Assembly: GCF_026342435.1 (NCBI RefSeq)
Contig: NZ_JAPEMT010000004.1
Location: 677,626 to 741,625, forward strand
Direction: 5' to 3'
Length of the DNA stretch: 64,000 bases
Source: Streptomyces sp. NBC_00237
GTDB lineage: Bacteria > Actinomycetota > Actinomycetes > Streptomycetales > Streptomycetaceae
The notes beneath the pieces were generated by a model. The model saw only the letters and a list, made by a program, of their open reading frames with translations. It did no database searches and was not told the origin of the DNA. The position numbers and the translations under genes were made by a program. Shown here one piece after another: positions 1 through 8,912 of the stretch (the first letter of the stretch is position 1; each line of letters starts with the position of its first letter).

Positions 1-1
1 G

Positions 2-1183
2 GCGCCCACCGCTGAAGCCACCGTCCCGAACACCGCCGAAGAGGTCCTGGAGCGGGCCCGCCAGGCCGTGCCCCAACTGCGCGAGCACGCTGCCGAGATC
101 GAGGAGCAGCGTCACCTGCCGCCGCACGTCGTTGAACTCCTTCGCGGCATCGGGGTGTTCCGGGCCGCGATGCCCACGGCATGGGGCGGTCCCGAGCTGA
201 ACTCCATGCAGCAGACCCAGTTGATCGAGACCATCGCGACCGGTGACCCCTCCGCGGCCTGGTGCTCGATGATCGGCATGGACTCCGGTATCTACTCGGG
301 GTACCTGGAGGAATCTGTCGCACGCGAGATGTACCCGCGGCTCGACATGGCCAACTCGGGCTGGATCCACCCTCAGGGCCGGGCCGAGCGCGTCCCTGGT
401 GGCTACCGGGTCAGCGGCAACTGGCGCTTCGGCAGCGGTCTGACGCACTGCGACTGGCTGGCCGCCGGATGCTACGTCTACCACGACGGAGAACACGAGC
501 CCGACCCCGTCACCGGTGCCGACCGGCACTGGCGCGTGATGATCGCTCGCCCCGAGCAGTACGAGATCCACGACACCTGGTTCACCACCGGCCTCGCGGG
601 CAGCGGCAGCCGGGACTATTCGGTGACCGATCTGTTCGTACCCGAGGAGCAGACCTTCTCCTTCAGCACGCCCCGGCGAACCGGCCCCCTGCACGACGCG
701 CCGGACGCGATCCTGCGCAAGATGGCCGGTGTACCGCTCGGCATGGCGCGTGCGGCCCTGGACCACGTTCGGGACCTGGCCGCAGTAAGGACTGACCGGG
801 AGACCGGTATCCCCTGGGCCTCGGACCCGCGGGTGCAGACCGTGCTCGCGCAGGCCGAGATGGAGCTGGCCGCCGCCCGCGCCGGTGTGTACACCAGCCT
901 GGAGGCCCAGTGGACGGCGCTGGAGCGCGGCGACGAAATGACCACTGACGGCCGCGTGGCGACTGCTCTCGCCCGCTATCACGCCTTCCGGACCGGGCGA
1001 CGCATCGTGCACACCCTCTACGACCTGGTCGGCGGGGCCTCGGTCTACCGCAAGAAGTCACCGCTGGATCGCTGGCTGCGCGATGCCAACACCATGAACC
1101 AGCACGCGGTGGCCCAAGACTCGATCCTCCGGCTCACCGGCGAGGTCCTTCTGGGCGGCGCTTCCAACAGCCCCTTCTTCTAA
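2..1183 (+). CDS. Flavin-dependent monooxygenase of the acyl-CoA dehydrogenase fold (5' truncated by window edge)
   Basis: The reading frame is open from the first bases of the window, so the true start lies upstream; an internal GTG at 68 would leave 371 residues. The protein has the helical N-terminal and C-terminal layout of the acyl-CoA dehydrogenase / HsaA-HpaB-like two-component flavin monooxygenases, including the segments LLRGIGVFRAAMPTAWGGPE near the N-terminus and HTLYDLVGGASVYRKKSPLD near the C-terminus. Such enzymes use reduced flavin from a partner reductase to hydroxylate aromatic or polyketide substrates; no reductase is visible here. It is followed 41 bp later by a cupin and then an SDR on the same strand, suggesting a small catabolic or tailoring operon. 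The substrate cannot be told. A true acyl-CoA dehydrogenase is the alternative, but the family resemblance favours the oxygenase branch. Confidence 0.8.
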   Translation, partial: APTAEATVPNTAEEVLERARQAVPQLREHAAEIEEQRHLPPHVVELLRGIGVFRAAMPTAWGGPELNSMQQTQLIETIATGDPSAAWCSMIGMDSGIYSGYLEESVAREMYPRLDMANSGWIHPQGRAERVPGGYRVSGNWRFGSGLTHCDWLAAGCYVYHDGEHEPDPVTGADRHWRVMIARPEQYEIHDTWFTTGLAGSGSRDYSVTDLFVPEEQTFSFSTPRRTGPLHDAPDAILRKMAGVPLGMARAALDHVRDLAAVRTDRETGIPWASDPRVQTVLAQAEMELAAARAGVYTSLEAQWTALERGDEMTTDGRVATALARYHAFRTGRRIVHTLYDLVGGASVYRKKSPLDRWLRDANTMNQHAVAQDSILRLTGEVLLGGASNSPFF

Positions 1184-1224
1184 GCCCCTGCGAACCCCGC
1201 CCACCGCATCAGAGGAGCAGTGCC

Positions 1225-1776
1225 ATGTCATTCCCCCACAACACGCCCACTCCCCACGATCCGTCCGACCCGCACCACGCGTCCCAGGCTGACGACCGTG
1301 CCGTCCCGCGCGAGGTCCTCCACGTGCCCGCAGGCGGCGGGGAAAGCGTCTGGCTGAACGGCGACGCCTATTCCGTGCTCCTCGACAAGGAGCAGTCCAA
1401 CGGACAGCTCGCCCTGCTCGAAGCCTCCGTGCCGCCCGGCGGTGGTCCGCCACTGCACAACCACACCCATGAGGACGAGGCGTTCTACCTGCTCGACGGG
1501 CAGCTGGAGATCTTTGCCAACGACCGCACCTACGAGGTGAAAGCCGGTGACTTCGTCTTCATTCCGCGCGGCACCTACCACCGGTTCCGCAACAGCGGTG
1601 TGCACACCGCGCGGCAGCTGGTGATCTTCGCACCCGGCGGATTTGAACGGTTCTTCCTGGAAGCCGGGAAGCCGGCCGTCGCGGGCACCCCCATCCCGCA
1701 CTTCGACCCGAGCGACAACCCCAAGGCAGTCGAAGTCGGTGCGCGCTACGGCTCGTTCCAGGCGTCCGTCGCATGA
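1225..1776 (+). CDS. Single-domain cupin protein (quercetin-2,3-dioxygenase-like)
   Basis: This is a 183-residue protein. Cupin motif 1 is clear at residues 78-91: H78, H80 and H82 followed by E85 and the G at residue 92. Motif 2 follows at about 108-123 (G108, P114, H119, N123). The three-His/one-Glu set is the usual metal site of this fold, so a mononuclear metal enzyme or sensor is likely. The start ATG at 1225 is preceded by GAGGAG. It lies between the flavin monooxygenase and an SDR, 41 and 47 bp away, so it probably acts in the same pathway, for example as a dioxygenase or isomerase. Residues 1-30 are His/Pro-rich and poorly conserved. The substrate is unknown. Confidence 0.85.
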   Translation: MSFPHNTPTPHDPSDPHHASQADDRAVPREVLHVPAGGGESVWLNGDAYSVLLDKEQSNGQLALLEASVPPGGGPPLHNHTHEDEAFYLLDGQLEIFANDRTYEVKAGDFVFIPRGTYHRFRNSGVHTARQLVIFAPGGFERFFLEAGKPAVAGTPIPHFDPSDNPKAVEVGARYGSFQASVA

Positions 1777-1823
1777 GCGCGCCCCATCCATCTTCTCTCG
1801 ACACTCTGGACAGGAACTGACGC

Positions 1824-2570
1824 ATGTCTGATCTGCGGGGCAAGACAGCCCTCGTCACCGGTGGCAGCCGTGGTATCGGCGCCGCCATAGCCCGCCGACT
1901 CGCCGAGAACGGCGCCGACGTCGCGGTCACCTACGTACACAACCGTGATCTGGCGCAGGGCGTGGTCAAGGACATCGAATCCTTCGGGCGCATGGGCTAC
2001 GCCGTCCAGGCCGATGCCGCCGACAGCGCCGCAGTGTCCGGCGCGGTGGACACGACGGTCGGGGCCCTCGGCCGGATCGACATCCTGGTGAACAACGCAG
2101 GTTTCATGGCGGTCAACCCCGGCCCGTTCGAGGAGCAGCCCCTCGAACTCGTCGAACGAACGCTGGATGTGAACATCCGGGCTACCGTCGTCGCGTCACA
2201 GGCCGCCGCCCGCCACATGAGCCCCGGCGGCAGGATCATCACCATCGGCAGCTGCCTCGCCGATCGCGTGCCCGGCCCGGGAATGACCCTTTACAGCCTG
2301 AGCAAGGCCGCGATGACCGGCTTCACCAAGGGGCTGGCCCGCGACCTCGGGGCCCGCGGCATCACGGTGAATCAGATCAACCCCGGCCCGATCGACACCG
2401 ACATGAACCCGGCCGACGGCCCGGCCGCCGAGTTCCAGAAGGGGCTGACGGCGGTCGGCCGGTACGGAAGCCCGCAGGACATAGCGTCGATGGCCGCCTA
2501 CCTGGCGGGCCCCGAAGCAGGCTTCATCACCGGGGCCGCGTTCGCCGTGGACGGCGGAACAAACATCTGA
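1824..2570 (+). CDS. Short-chain dehydrogenase/reductase (SDR), classical type
   Basis: A 248-residue classical SDR, of normal length. The NAD(P)-binding TGGSRGIG is at residues 12-19, NNAG at 90-93, the catalytic Ser at 143, and YSLSK (Tyr157, Lys161) completes the active site; PGPIDTDM at 187-194 is the usual post-active-site motif. It catalyses NAD(P)-dependent oxidation or reduction of an alcohol/ketone in the cytoplasm. It is the last gene of the monooxygenase-cupin-SDR unit and is followed 40 bp later by a strong hairpin terminator. The arginine after TGGS suggests NADP preference, but this is only an inference. Confidence 0.92.
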   Translation: MSDLRGKTALVTGGSRGIGAAIARRLAENGADVAVTYVHNRDLAQGVVKDIESFGRMGYAVQADAADSAAVSGAVDTTVGALGRIDILVNNAGFMAVNPGPFEEQPLELVERTLDVNIRATVVASQAAARHMSPGGRIITIGSCLADRVPGPGMTLYSLSKAAMTGFTKGLARDLGARGITVNQINPGPIDTDMNPADGPAAEFQKGLTAVGRYGSPQDIASMAAYLAGPEAGFITGAAFAVDGGTNI

Positions 2571-2609
2571 CGCCACGTCTCGACCGACGGCCGAAACGCA
2601 TACTCGCGC

Positions 2610-2645
2610 AGCCGTGCCCGGACGTCCGCACGTCCGGGCACGGCT
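2610..2645 (+). terminator. Strong hairpin terminator after the SDR operon
   Basis: Perfect 16-bp inverted repeat (2610-2625 pairs with 2630-2645) with a 4-nt CCGC loop. It lies between the SDR stop and the acyltransferase start, so it separates the two transcription units. No U-tract follows, as is common for terminators in Streptomyces. Confidence 0.75.
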
Positions 2646-2696
2646 CCGGCCGCCACGCTCCCCCCATCCACCACCACGTCCCCGAAGGCTTGCCCC

Positions 2697-3914
2697 ATGC
2701 CCGTGTCCACTTCCGCTCCCAGTCCGGACAGACCCTCGTCCTTCACCAGACTGCCCTCACTGACGGGGATGCGCTTCGTCGCCGCCGTGCTCGTCTTCTT
2801 CTTCCACTCCTCGCTGATGGGACCGGAACCCATCAACCCGTTCAGCGGTGACGCGGCGGAGACGTACGCACAGGTCGTCAGCAAGGCCGGCTGGGTGGGG
2901 GTTTCCTTCTTCTTCATCCTGAGCGGCTTCGTCCTCACCTACTCGGCCCGTCCCCACGACACGCCCCGACGGTTCATACGCCGCCGTGTCGCCAAGCTCT
3001 TTCCGAACCACGCGGTGACCTTTGCGGCAGCCATGATCCTGTTCGCTGCCGCCACGACCACCTGGCGCCAGTGGCTGCCCAACCTGTTCATGGTGCACCC
3101 GTGGGTCCCCCGGGCCGACACCTACATCAGCGTCAACCCGCCCAGCTGGTCGCTCGGTTGCGAGCTGTTCTTCTACCTCTGCTTCCCGTTGCTGTACCGC
3201 TGGATCAAAAAGATCTCCCCGGCCCGCCTGTGGGTCTGGGCCGCCGGTGTGGTCGCGGCCGTGATCGTCGTACCCGCGCTCGGGTACGGTCTGCTGCCCG
3301 GCGGCACGATGCCTACCGGCTTCCCCGTGTCCGAGGTGCAGTACTGGGCCGTCTACATGCTGCCGCCGGTACGGACACTGGAATTCGTCCTCGGCATCCT
3401 GCTGGCCCGCATGGTGCTCAGCGGCCGCTGGATACGGATCCCCCTGGTACCGGTCGTGCTGCTCCTGGTGACCGGGTACGTGCTCTCCTTCCAGGTGCCG
3501 TGGCTCTATGGCCTCAACGCCACCGTGGTGATCCCGCTGGCCCTGCTCATCCCGACCATGGCCGTACGGGATCTGCGCGGTGACAGCTCGCTCTTCCGCG
3601 GGCGCGTGATGCTGTGGCTGGGGGAGGTGTCGTTCGCGTTCTACATGGTGCACGGCGTGGTGCTCACTGAAGTCCGCAAGCTGATCGGTTTCGACACGTC
3701 CTTCAGCTCGGCGGCAGGAGCCGCCGTCATCCTGCTGTACCTGGCTGTCAGCCTGGGCTTCGCCTGGCTGCTGCACACCGGGGTGGAAAACCCGGCAATG
3801 AAACGCTGGAGCAAGCCACGTCACCCGGAGACGACCCCATCCGTCGAAGCGGCAGCGGCGACGAGTCGGCCCAGCAGCTCCGAGGACATCCAGCCGCAGC
3901 CAGTAGGGCGTTGA
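2697..3914 (+). CDS. Acyltransferase-3 family integral membrane protein (OafA-like)
   Basis: A 405-residue polytopic membrane protein with about ten hydrophobic segments. The N-terminal LTGMRFVAAVLVFFFHSSL carries the family's conserved Arg and His, and GVSFFFILSGFVLTY with the following RRFIRRRVAKLFP matches the second and third conserved regions of acyltransferase family 3. These proteins O-acylate cell-surface glycans, antibiotics or other exported metabolites on the membrane. The C-terminal ~35 residues are polar and low-complexity. The stop overlaps the possible TTG start of the downstream permease. The link to the upstream operon is weakened by the terminator at 2610-2645. The acyl acceptor is unknown. 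Confidence 0.88.
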   Translation: MPVSTSAPSPDRPSSFTRLPSLTGMRFVAAVLVFFFHSSLMGPEPINPFSGDAAETYAQVVSKAGWVGVSFFFILSGFVLTYSARPHDTPRRFIRRRVAKLFPNHAVTFAAAMILFAAATTTWRQWLPNLFMVHPWVPRADTYISVNPPSWSLGCELFFYLCFPLLYRWIKKISPARLWVWAAGVVAAVIVVPALGYGLLPGGTMPTGFPVSEVQYWAVYMLPPVRTLEFVLGILLARMVLSGRWIRIPLVPVVLLLVTGYVLSFQVPWLYGLNATVVIPLALLIPTMAVRDLRGDSSLFRGRVMLWLGEVSFAFYMVHGVVLTEVRKLIGFDTSFSSAAGAAVILLYLAVSLGFAWLLHTGVENPAMKRWSKPRHPETTPSVEAAAATSRPSSSEDIQPQPVGR

Positions 3915-3970
3915 CGTTCATTTTGCCGTCGATCACCGACCGTCCGGCCTCACTCGCGGAGACACAGAAA

Positions 3971-5359
3971 ATGCTCATGACGCCCGCACCGGCGCATAGC
4001 GGTTCAACGGTGTTGCGTACCCGGCACCTGACCATGTTGGGGTTGGGCGGAGCGATCGGCTCCGGTCTGTTTGTTGGCTCCGGCATGGGAATTGCTCATG
4101 CCGGACCGGCCATCGTCCTGTCCTACCTCCTCGCGGGCGGCGTCACGATCCTGGTCATGCGCATGCTCGGCGAACTAGCGGCGGTCACACCCGACCAGGG
4201 GTCGTTCTCCACCTACGCCCAGAAGGCTTTCGGACCGTGGGCCGGCTTCACGGTGGGGTGGCTGCACTGGTGGACCCTCTGTGTGGCCATCGCTGCCGAG
4301 GCGACTGCGGCGGCGGCTACCCTGCACGCCTGGATCCCCTCGATTCCCCAGTGGGCAATGGCCCTCATGGTGATGTCCTTGTTCACCGGACTGAATCTCG
4401 CCGCGGTGGGGCTGTTCGGAGAATTCGAGTTCTGGTTCGCGGGCATCAAGGTCGCGGCGATCTTGGCCTTTCTCGTTCTCGGAGCCCTCGCGGTGAGCGG
4501 AGCATTGCCGCACACCGACGTTCCCGGGCTCACCAACTTGACCGGGCACGGCGGATTCCTGCCGCATGGTTGGTGGGCAGTAGTCACAGGCTTCATTTTG
4601 GTCCTGTCATCGTTCGGCGGCATGGAAGTCGTCACGATCGCCGCCGCCGAGACCAGCGACCCGCCGTCTGCCGTAGCCCGCGCCGTTCGTGCGACGGTGT
4701 GGCGCGTTCTGGTGTTCTTCGTCGGCAGCATCACCGTCGTGATCACGCTCCTGCCGTGGGACGCGGCATCCGTCGTCCGCAGCCCTTTTGTCGCGGTGTT
4801 GGATCGCCTGGGTGTGCCCGCCGCAGCTGGCCTGATGGACGTCGTAGTCCTTGTCGCGCTGTTCTCCGCTCTCAATGCGAATGTGTACGCGGCTTCCCGC
4901 ATGGCCCAGTCCCTCGGCGTGCGTCAACAGGGTCCCGCCTGGCTGGCCTCCCGTTCCACCCAAGGTGTTCCAAGGGCCGCGGTGCTGAGCTCTACCGGGC
5001 TCGGGTTCCTGGCGGTCCTGCTCATCTACTGGTGGCCACAGACCGTCTTTCCCTTCCTGCTAAAGACAATCGGCGCGACGATGCTGATCGTGTGGCTGGC
5101 CATCGCGGGCTCACAACTCGTCCTGCGCGGCAAGCTGGAGGCCGTCACACCGCGGGTCAATCTGCGAGTGGCCATGTGGTGGCATCCGTACCTGTCGTGG
5201 CTTGCCGTGGCAGCCCTGGCCGGTGCCCTGCTCCTCATGGCCGTCACCCCGGAGACCCGTCCGCAACTCATTGCGACCTCAGCGGTTACCGGGGTACTCC
5301 TGCTGATCGCCGCCCTGCGGGCAGGGCGCGTGGGCGCTCCCAGCATCCCAGCTCGCTGA
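3971..5359 (+). CDS. APC-superfamily amino-acid permease (GabP/AnsP-like)
   Basis: A twelve-helix transporter. The hallmark GLGGAIGSGLFVGSG near the N-terminus is the substrate-binding TM1 segment of the amino acid-polyamine-organocation superfamily, and the GELAAVTPDQGSFSTYA region follows in TM3. It imports an amino acid or amine by proton symport. The chosen ATG at 3971 has CGGAG eight bases upstream and gives 462 residues; an alternative TTG at 3911, overlapping the acyltransferase stop, would add 20 residues. Neighbouring genes do not reveal the substrate. Confidence 0.88.
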   Translation: MLMTPAPAHSGSTVLRTRHLTMLGLGGAIGSGLFVGSGMGIAHAGPAIVLSYLLAGGVTILVMRMLGELAAVTPDQGSFSTYAQKAFGPWAGFTVGWLHWWTLCVAIAAEATAAAATLHAWIPSIPQWAMALMVMSLFTGLNLAAVGLFGEFEFWFAGIKVAAILAFLVLGALAVSGALPHTDVPGLTNLTGHGGFLPHGWWAVVTGFILVLSSFGGMEVVTIAAAETSDPPSAVARAVRATVWRVLVFFVGSITVVITLLPWDAASVVRSPFVAVLDRLGVPAAAGLMDVVVLVALFSALNANVYAASRMAQSLGVRQQGPAWLASRSTQGVPRAAVLSSTGLGFLAVLLIYWWPQTVFPFLLKTIGATMLIVWLAIAGSQLVLRGKLEAVTPRVNLRVAMWWHPYLSWLAVAALAGALLLMAVTPETRPQLIATSAVTGVLLLIAALRAGRVGAPSIPAR

Positions 5360-5560
5360 GTTCATCACCGTGGTCCTCCTTCGGGGCGGCCTCTCCTTCC
5401 ACGCCGACTGCCAAGGGGACACGGCCTCATGTCCGATACGCGAGGGGCGGTGCCTGGGCGGGCTTCGGTGGGAACGCCGCCCCCATGAAGGAGAGTTGGT
5501 CCGGGCCCGTGGGAACTCTGCAGCTTGCTCTGGGCGATTGATGGGAGTTGCTACTCATGG

Positions 5561-5600
5561 TTGTGGATTGTGGAATCCAGAATCTGATAGTGTTCTCATA
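5561..5600 (+). promoter_or_regulatory. Promoter of the TetR gene with palindromic operator in the -35/-10 spacer
   Basis: A -35-like TTGTGG (5561-5566) and a -10-like TGATAG (5585-5590) are 18 bp apart. The spacer plus one base (5566-5584) is a 19-bp palindrome, GATTGTGGA-A-TCCAGAATC, with one mismatched pair. The -10 lies about 10 bp before the ATG at 5600 and no ribosome-binding site is present, so the mRNA may be leaderless. A related site occurs before the MFS gene at 6248-6266, arguing that the TetR protein controls both genes. Confidence 0.6.
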
Positions 5601-6202
5601 TGGCCAGACCACGCGCCTTTGACGAGAATGCGGTCCTTGAGGCGGCTGCCGCGCAGTTCCGCGTCCACGGCTATGCCGACACGTCGACCGAGCAGCTGTG
5701 TGAAGCCGCCGGTCTGCGGCGCAGCAGCCTGTACAACGCCTTTACGTCCAAAGATGAGCTGTTCGTGCAGGCCCTGGAACACTACGCGGCCACCATGTGC
5801 GGACGTCAGGCGTCGATCCTTACGGACACTTCCCTTACGGGTGCCGAACGGATCCAGAAGCTGATCGGTGCCATCGTCGATGAGGAGCGAGTGGCTCGCA
5901 GCGAAGGGCGCGCCGCCGGCTGTATGGGTGTGCACGCGCTGATGAATCCCGACTTGAGGGCGCGCGACGAACGTATCGCGCGCATTCTCGACCGAGACCT
6001 GCGGAAGCGTCTCGACCTGCTCGAAGGTGCCATCCGGGCAGGTCGCATCGACGGGAGTGTCCCCGAAGGCCCTGATGCCGGTGAAGGTGCACTCCTGATC
6101 AACACCCTCATCGCGGGCCTCCGTGTGACGGCGCAGAGCGGAATCACTCCTGAGACGCTGCATCGGATCGCGCTCGACGGACTCCGTTCTCTGCTGGCGT
6201 GA
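5600..6202 (+). CDS. TetR/AcrR-family transcriptional repressor
   Basis: A 200-residue protein of standard TetR length. The N-terminal 50 residues hold the helix-turn-helix (ENAVLEAAAAQFRVHGYADT, then LCEAAGLRRSSLYNAFTSKD); the rest is the ligand-binding helical domain, similar to TetR_C_16-type regulators with the CMGVHALMNPDLRARD segment. It lies directly upstream of an MFS exporter on the same strand. Matching palindromes stand in both promoters (5566-5584, 6248-6266), so autoregulation and control of the exporter are likely. The inducer is unknown. The ATG at 5600 is only about 10 bp beyond the proposed -10 box. Confidence 0.9.
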   Translation: MARPRAFDENAVLEAAAAQFRVHGYADTSTEQLCEAAGLRRSSLYNAFTSKDELFVQALEHYAATMCGRQASILTDTSLTGAERIQKLIGAIVDEERVARSEGRAAGCMGVHALMNPDLRARDERIARILDRDLRKRLDLLEGAIRAGRIDGSVPEGPDAGEGALLINTLIAGLRVTAQSGITPETLHRIALDGLRSLLA

Positions 6203-6233
6203 GCGACTGTGTGCGGCACTTGCGTGGTTCCGC

Positions 6234-6266
6234 TTGCCCAAATTTTGGATTCTGAAATACAGAAAG
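6234..6266 (+). promoter_or_regulatory. Promoter/operator of the MFS gene, same operator as in the TetR promoter
   Basis: TTCTG-AAATA-CAGAA (6250-6264) is a perfect inverted repeat, and its wider 19-bp context (6248-6266) matches the TetR-promoter palindrome at most positions. A -35-like TTGCCC lies at 6234-6239; a weak -10 near 6257-6263 would overlap the operator. Repressor binding here would block transcription of the exporter. Confidence 0.55.
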
Positions 6267-6276
6267 AGCTTCTCCC

Positions 6277-7458
6277 GTGAACAAACGACCTCTCTACTGG
6301 CTCATGCTTACGCTGCTCCTCGTCGCGATGAGCGAGCTGCAGACGATGGGCATGCTGCCCGACATGGCCCGTAGCCTCGGTGCTTCGACCGCCGCGATCG
6401 GTGCCTTCATCTCGATCTACTCCTTCGGCATGGCCCTCGGCGGCCCGCTCATCGCGTGGGTTCTGCGTAAGGTTCCGCCCAAGGCCGCGCTCCTGGGCGT
6501 CGTCACCACCTACGCGGTACTCGAAGCGGCCGTCCCTCTGATTCACAACTACTGGTGGATCGCAGCCCTGCGACTGCTCACCGGAACTCTCGGCGGCGCC
6601 GTGTTCGGCCTCACCCTGACCATGGCCGCCAGGCTCGCCCCCACCCCCGACCGCATTGCGTCCTCGATCTCCATCGTGCTCAACGGACTCATGCTCGGCG
6701 CCGTCCTCGGCCTGCCCATCAGCCACGCCATCGCCACCGCATGGAACTGGCAGACGAGCTTCGTCATCCTCGGCGCCGCCGGCCTGCTCATCGTCCTGCT
6801 TGACCTTCGCACCCTTCCCGTCCTGCCTGCGGCCTCCGCACAGACCACCGCCGACGAACTCCAGCAACTCCGCTCACCCCGCCTGTGGAGCCGCTTCCTC
6901 GTCAGCCTGCTCACCATCGGCGCGACCTACGGCGCCTTCTCCTACTTCACCCCGCTGCTGGAACAAGACGCAGGTTTCTCCTCCAACGCGACCACTGCGA
7001 TCCTCTTCGGCTACGGCCTGTGCACCGTCATCGGCAACAACCTGGTAGGCCGCTATGCAGACCGCCACGCGGTCACCCTGCTGCGCATCGGCCATCTCGT
7101 CCTGGCCGCTTCGCTGGTGCTTCTCGCGGCCTTCGCCCACCTGCCGTGGGCCGCTCTGCCCGGTGTGCTCCTGGTCGGCCTCGTCGGCGTCACGATGAAC
7201 CCCGCACTCGTCTTCCGGGTCGTCGAAGTATCCGGAGCCGGAAACCTGGTCAACACCGTGCACACGTCCGTCATCACCCTGGGCGTCGTAGCCGGCAGCG
7301 CCATCGGCGGAGCTGCCATCAGCGGGACGGGCGACAGCAGCTCAGCCCCCGCCATGTGGACCGGTGCCATCTTCGCCATCCTTGCAACCGGCGTCCTGGG
7401 CGTGCAGACCCTCGGATCCAAACGACGCCACGCGAGCCTGCAACCTGCACAGAGCTGA
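6277..7458 (+). CDS. MFS drug/sugar exporter (AraJ/Cmx-like)
   Basis: A 393-residue, twelve-helix major facilitator protein starting at GTG 6277. The N-terminal helix and the MGMLPDMARSLGASTAAIGA segment resemble the DHA1 branch (AraJ, PbuE, chloramphenicol-resistance-like proteins); VLRKVPPKAALL lies in the loop between TM2 and TM3. It probably exports a small toxic or signalling compound. It is preceded by a TetR gene and by an operator shared with that gene, so expression is likely induced by its substrate. A large hairpin follows at 7504-7546. Confidence 0.9.
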   Translation: MNKRPLYWLMLTLLLVAMSELQTMGMLPDMARSLGASTAAIGAFISIYSFGMALGGPLIAWVLRKVPPKAALLGVVTTYAVLEAAVPLIHNYWWIAALRLLTGTLGGAVFGLTLTMAARLAPTPDRIASSISIVLNGLMLGAVLGLPISHAIATAWNWQTSFVILGAAGLLIVLLDLRTLPVLPAASAQTTADELQQLRSPRLWSRFLVSLLTIGATYGAFSYFTPLLEQDAGFSSNATTAILFGYGLCTVIGNNLVGRYADRHAVTLLRIGHLVLAASLVLLAAFAHLPWAALPGVLLVGLVGVTMNPALVFRVVEVSGAGNLVNTVHTSVITLGVVAGSAIGGAAISGTGDSSSAPAMWTGAIFAILATGVLGVQTLGSKRRHASLQPAQS

Positions 7459-7503
7459 CTCGGCCACTCCGCTTCACCTGTGGTGACCCCTGCCGCAAGA
7501 GCT

Positions 7504-7546
7504 TCCCGCGGTAACCGAACAGCGCAATGACTACCGAACCGCGGGA
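7504..7546. terminator. Hairpin between convergent MFS gene and lanthipeptide operon
   Basis: Perfect 9-bp inverted repeat TCCCGCGGT / ACCGCGGGA (7504-7512 with 7538-7546) around a 25-nt loop that contains the related words TAACCGAA and TACCGAA. It stands between two convergent transcripts and may end either one. The large loop makes this less certain than the other terminators. Confidence 0.4.
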
Positions 7547-7807
7547 GATACATCGCTCGCTCGACTCCGCCGCGCCGTGCCGCGTGATCCGTTAACTCGG
7601 ACGCGCGCCGGCGCGGTGGCGCAGGGTCTGGTTGGTACCCGAGAAGTGTTAACCAAAGGTGCATCGCGGCGGCCTATGAGAGCAGAAGCTGCTGTTCCGG
7701 AGCGATGACATGCTGCCGGTGGTTCGGAACGGCTGATGCATCCGTAAAGGTGCTGGACCGAACACCGCTGCCTGACGGCACTCCGGGGGCAGTTCTACCC
7801 TTGACGT
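7547..7807. other. Intergenic stretch downstream of the lanthipeptide operon, no gene seen
   Basis: Together with the hairpin before it, the gap between the convergent MFS and 367-aa genes is about 350 bp. A perfect 12-bp palindrome CGCGCCGGCGCG lies at 7604-7615. No frame here has the codon pattern of its neighbours. Confidence 0.5.
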
Positions 7808-8911
7808 TCAACCGCCCACCAGGCGCCGCAGTGCGAGGTGGTGTTGGATCGCCGTCGCAGCTGTGCACACCGCCGCGTCAAGAAGGTCTGCCAGCGCGGT
7901 TGGCAGGTGTCCTAGGTCGAGACCTGCCGAGACCACAACAGAGGTCAGCCCCCTGCGCTCCCGGTCAGTCACGACCGGGGAGTACGACTTGGTAGCCAGA
8001 ACGTCTCGGGCGACGTAGCCGTCCTGCGCGGTTGTCGCATCGTTGACGAGGCGAGCAACGACATGCGCGCCCGCGTTCGGTGCGAGCGCGAGGACGGTCA
8101 GCCCGACGCGGGCCCGGAAAACGGCGAGTTCGGGCTCTCCATCCAGGGCTAGGTACTGCTCCACCATCGCCGCTTCGGCGGCCGCGGTAGGCTCTTCAGC
8201 CAGAGCGAGGCACAGCGTGGTCAGGCAGGCATTCACTGGACCCTCCCACTCCTCGCCCAGGTGGGTTTGGCGCAGAACGCGAAGTGCCCGATCGGGATAC
8301 CCACCAAGGCAGGCGCTGACAACGACGACCTGACGCCCGTCGAGCAGCCTCTTGCCGATCCCTCTGCACTCGGTGGCATGGGCTCGGGCTTCGCTCCACA
8401 GCCGATCCTTGACCAGGGCCCGTGTCCCGTCGCCCAGCAGGACGGTCCACAGCCATTCGCAGACCTGCCGGTGCTCGTCCGCCGTGGCGGTCAGGGCCTC
8501 GAAGGACACAGAGCGGGACGCGATGGTCGCGATTTGCCGGTTCCGTACGGCCTCGTACAACCCGGTCAGCAGCTGGTATCCCTTCAGGCCCTGCCCGTCC
8601 CGGATGAGGAGGCGGGCGAGGTTGACGAGGGGTTCGAGGGCGTACCGCGCTGTCTGTCCGGTGAGCGGTGGGGCGTTGAGGTAGAGGTCGGCGTGGGTCC
8701 AGCACAGGTCACGGGCGAGGCCGGGCAGCCCGCAGTCGCTGGCGATGAGAGCTGCCCGGTTCAGTGCCGCGGCACCGGAGCTGAGGCCGCCGTCGTGGCG
8801 GGCGGCCTCAGCCAGTGTGCTGACTTCCCGGATGCGTGCCGCGAGCGTGGCACACACCGGGCGTGGACGTGCGACCAGCGGGAAACGCTGGGCTATCCCG
8901 TCAGCGTCCAT
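7808..8911 (-). CDS. Unknown helical protein at the end of the FxLD lanthipeptide operon
   Basis: A 367-residue, Ala/Leu-rich, probably all-helical protein without a motif I can name; the pattern of repeated ~35-residue helix pairs is compatible with TPR-like folding. ATG 8911 follows the methyltransferase stop (8913-8915) after one base, so the two are translationally coupled. It is the last gene of the minus-strand operon. It could be a scaffold or regulatory partner for the modifying enzymes, but this is inferred only from position. There is no signal peptide and no membrane segment. Confidence 0.75.
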   Translation of the reverse strand: MDADGIAQRFPLVARPRPVCATLAARIREVSTLAEAARHDGGLSSGAAALNRAALIASDCGLPGLARDLCWTHADLYLNAPPLTGQTARYALEPLVNLARLLIRDGQGLKGYQLLTGLYEAVRNRQIATIASRSVSFEALTATADEHRQVCEWLWTVLLGDGTRALVKDRLWSEARAHATECRGIGKRLLDGRQVVVVSACLGGYPDRALRVLRQTHLGEEWEGPVNACLTTLCLALAEEPTAAAEAAMVEQYLALDGEPELAVFRARVGLTVLALAPNAGAHVVARLVNDATTAQDGYVARDVLATKSYSPVVTDRERRGLTSVVVSAGLDLGHLPTALADLLDAAVCTAATAIQHHLALRRLVGG

Positions 8912-8912
8912 G

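Noticed and set aside
7604..7615. Perfect 12-bp palindrome CGCGCCGGCGCG
   Set aside because: Composed only of G and C in a GC-rich genome, so likely by chance; no partner site was found.
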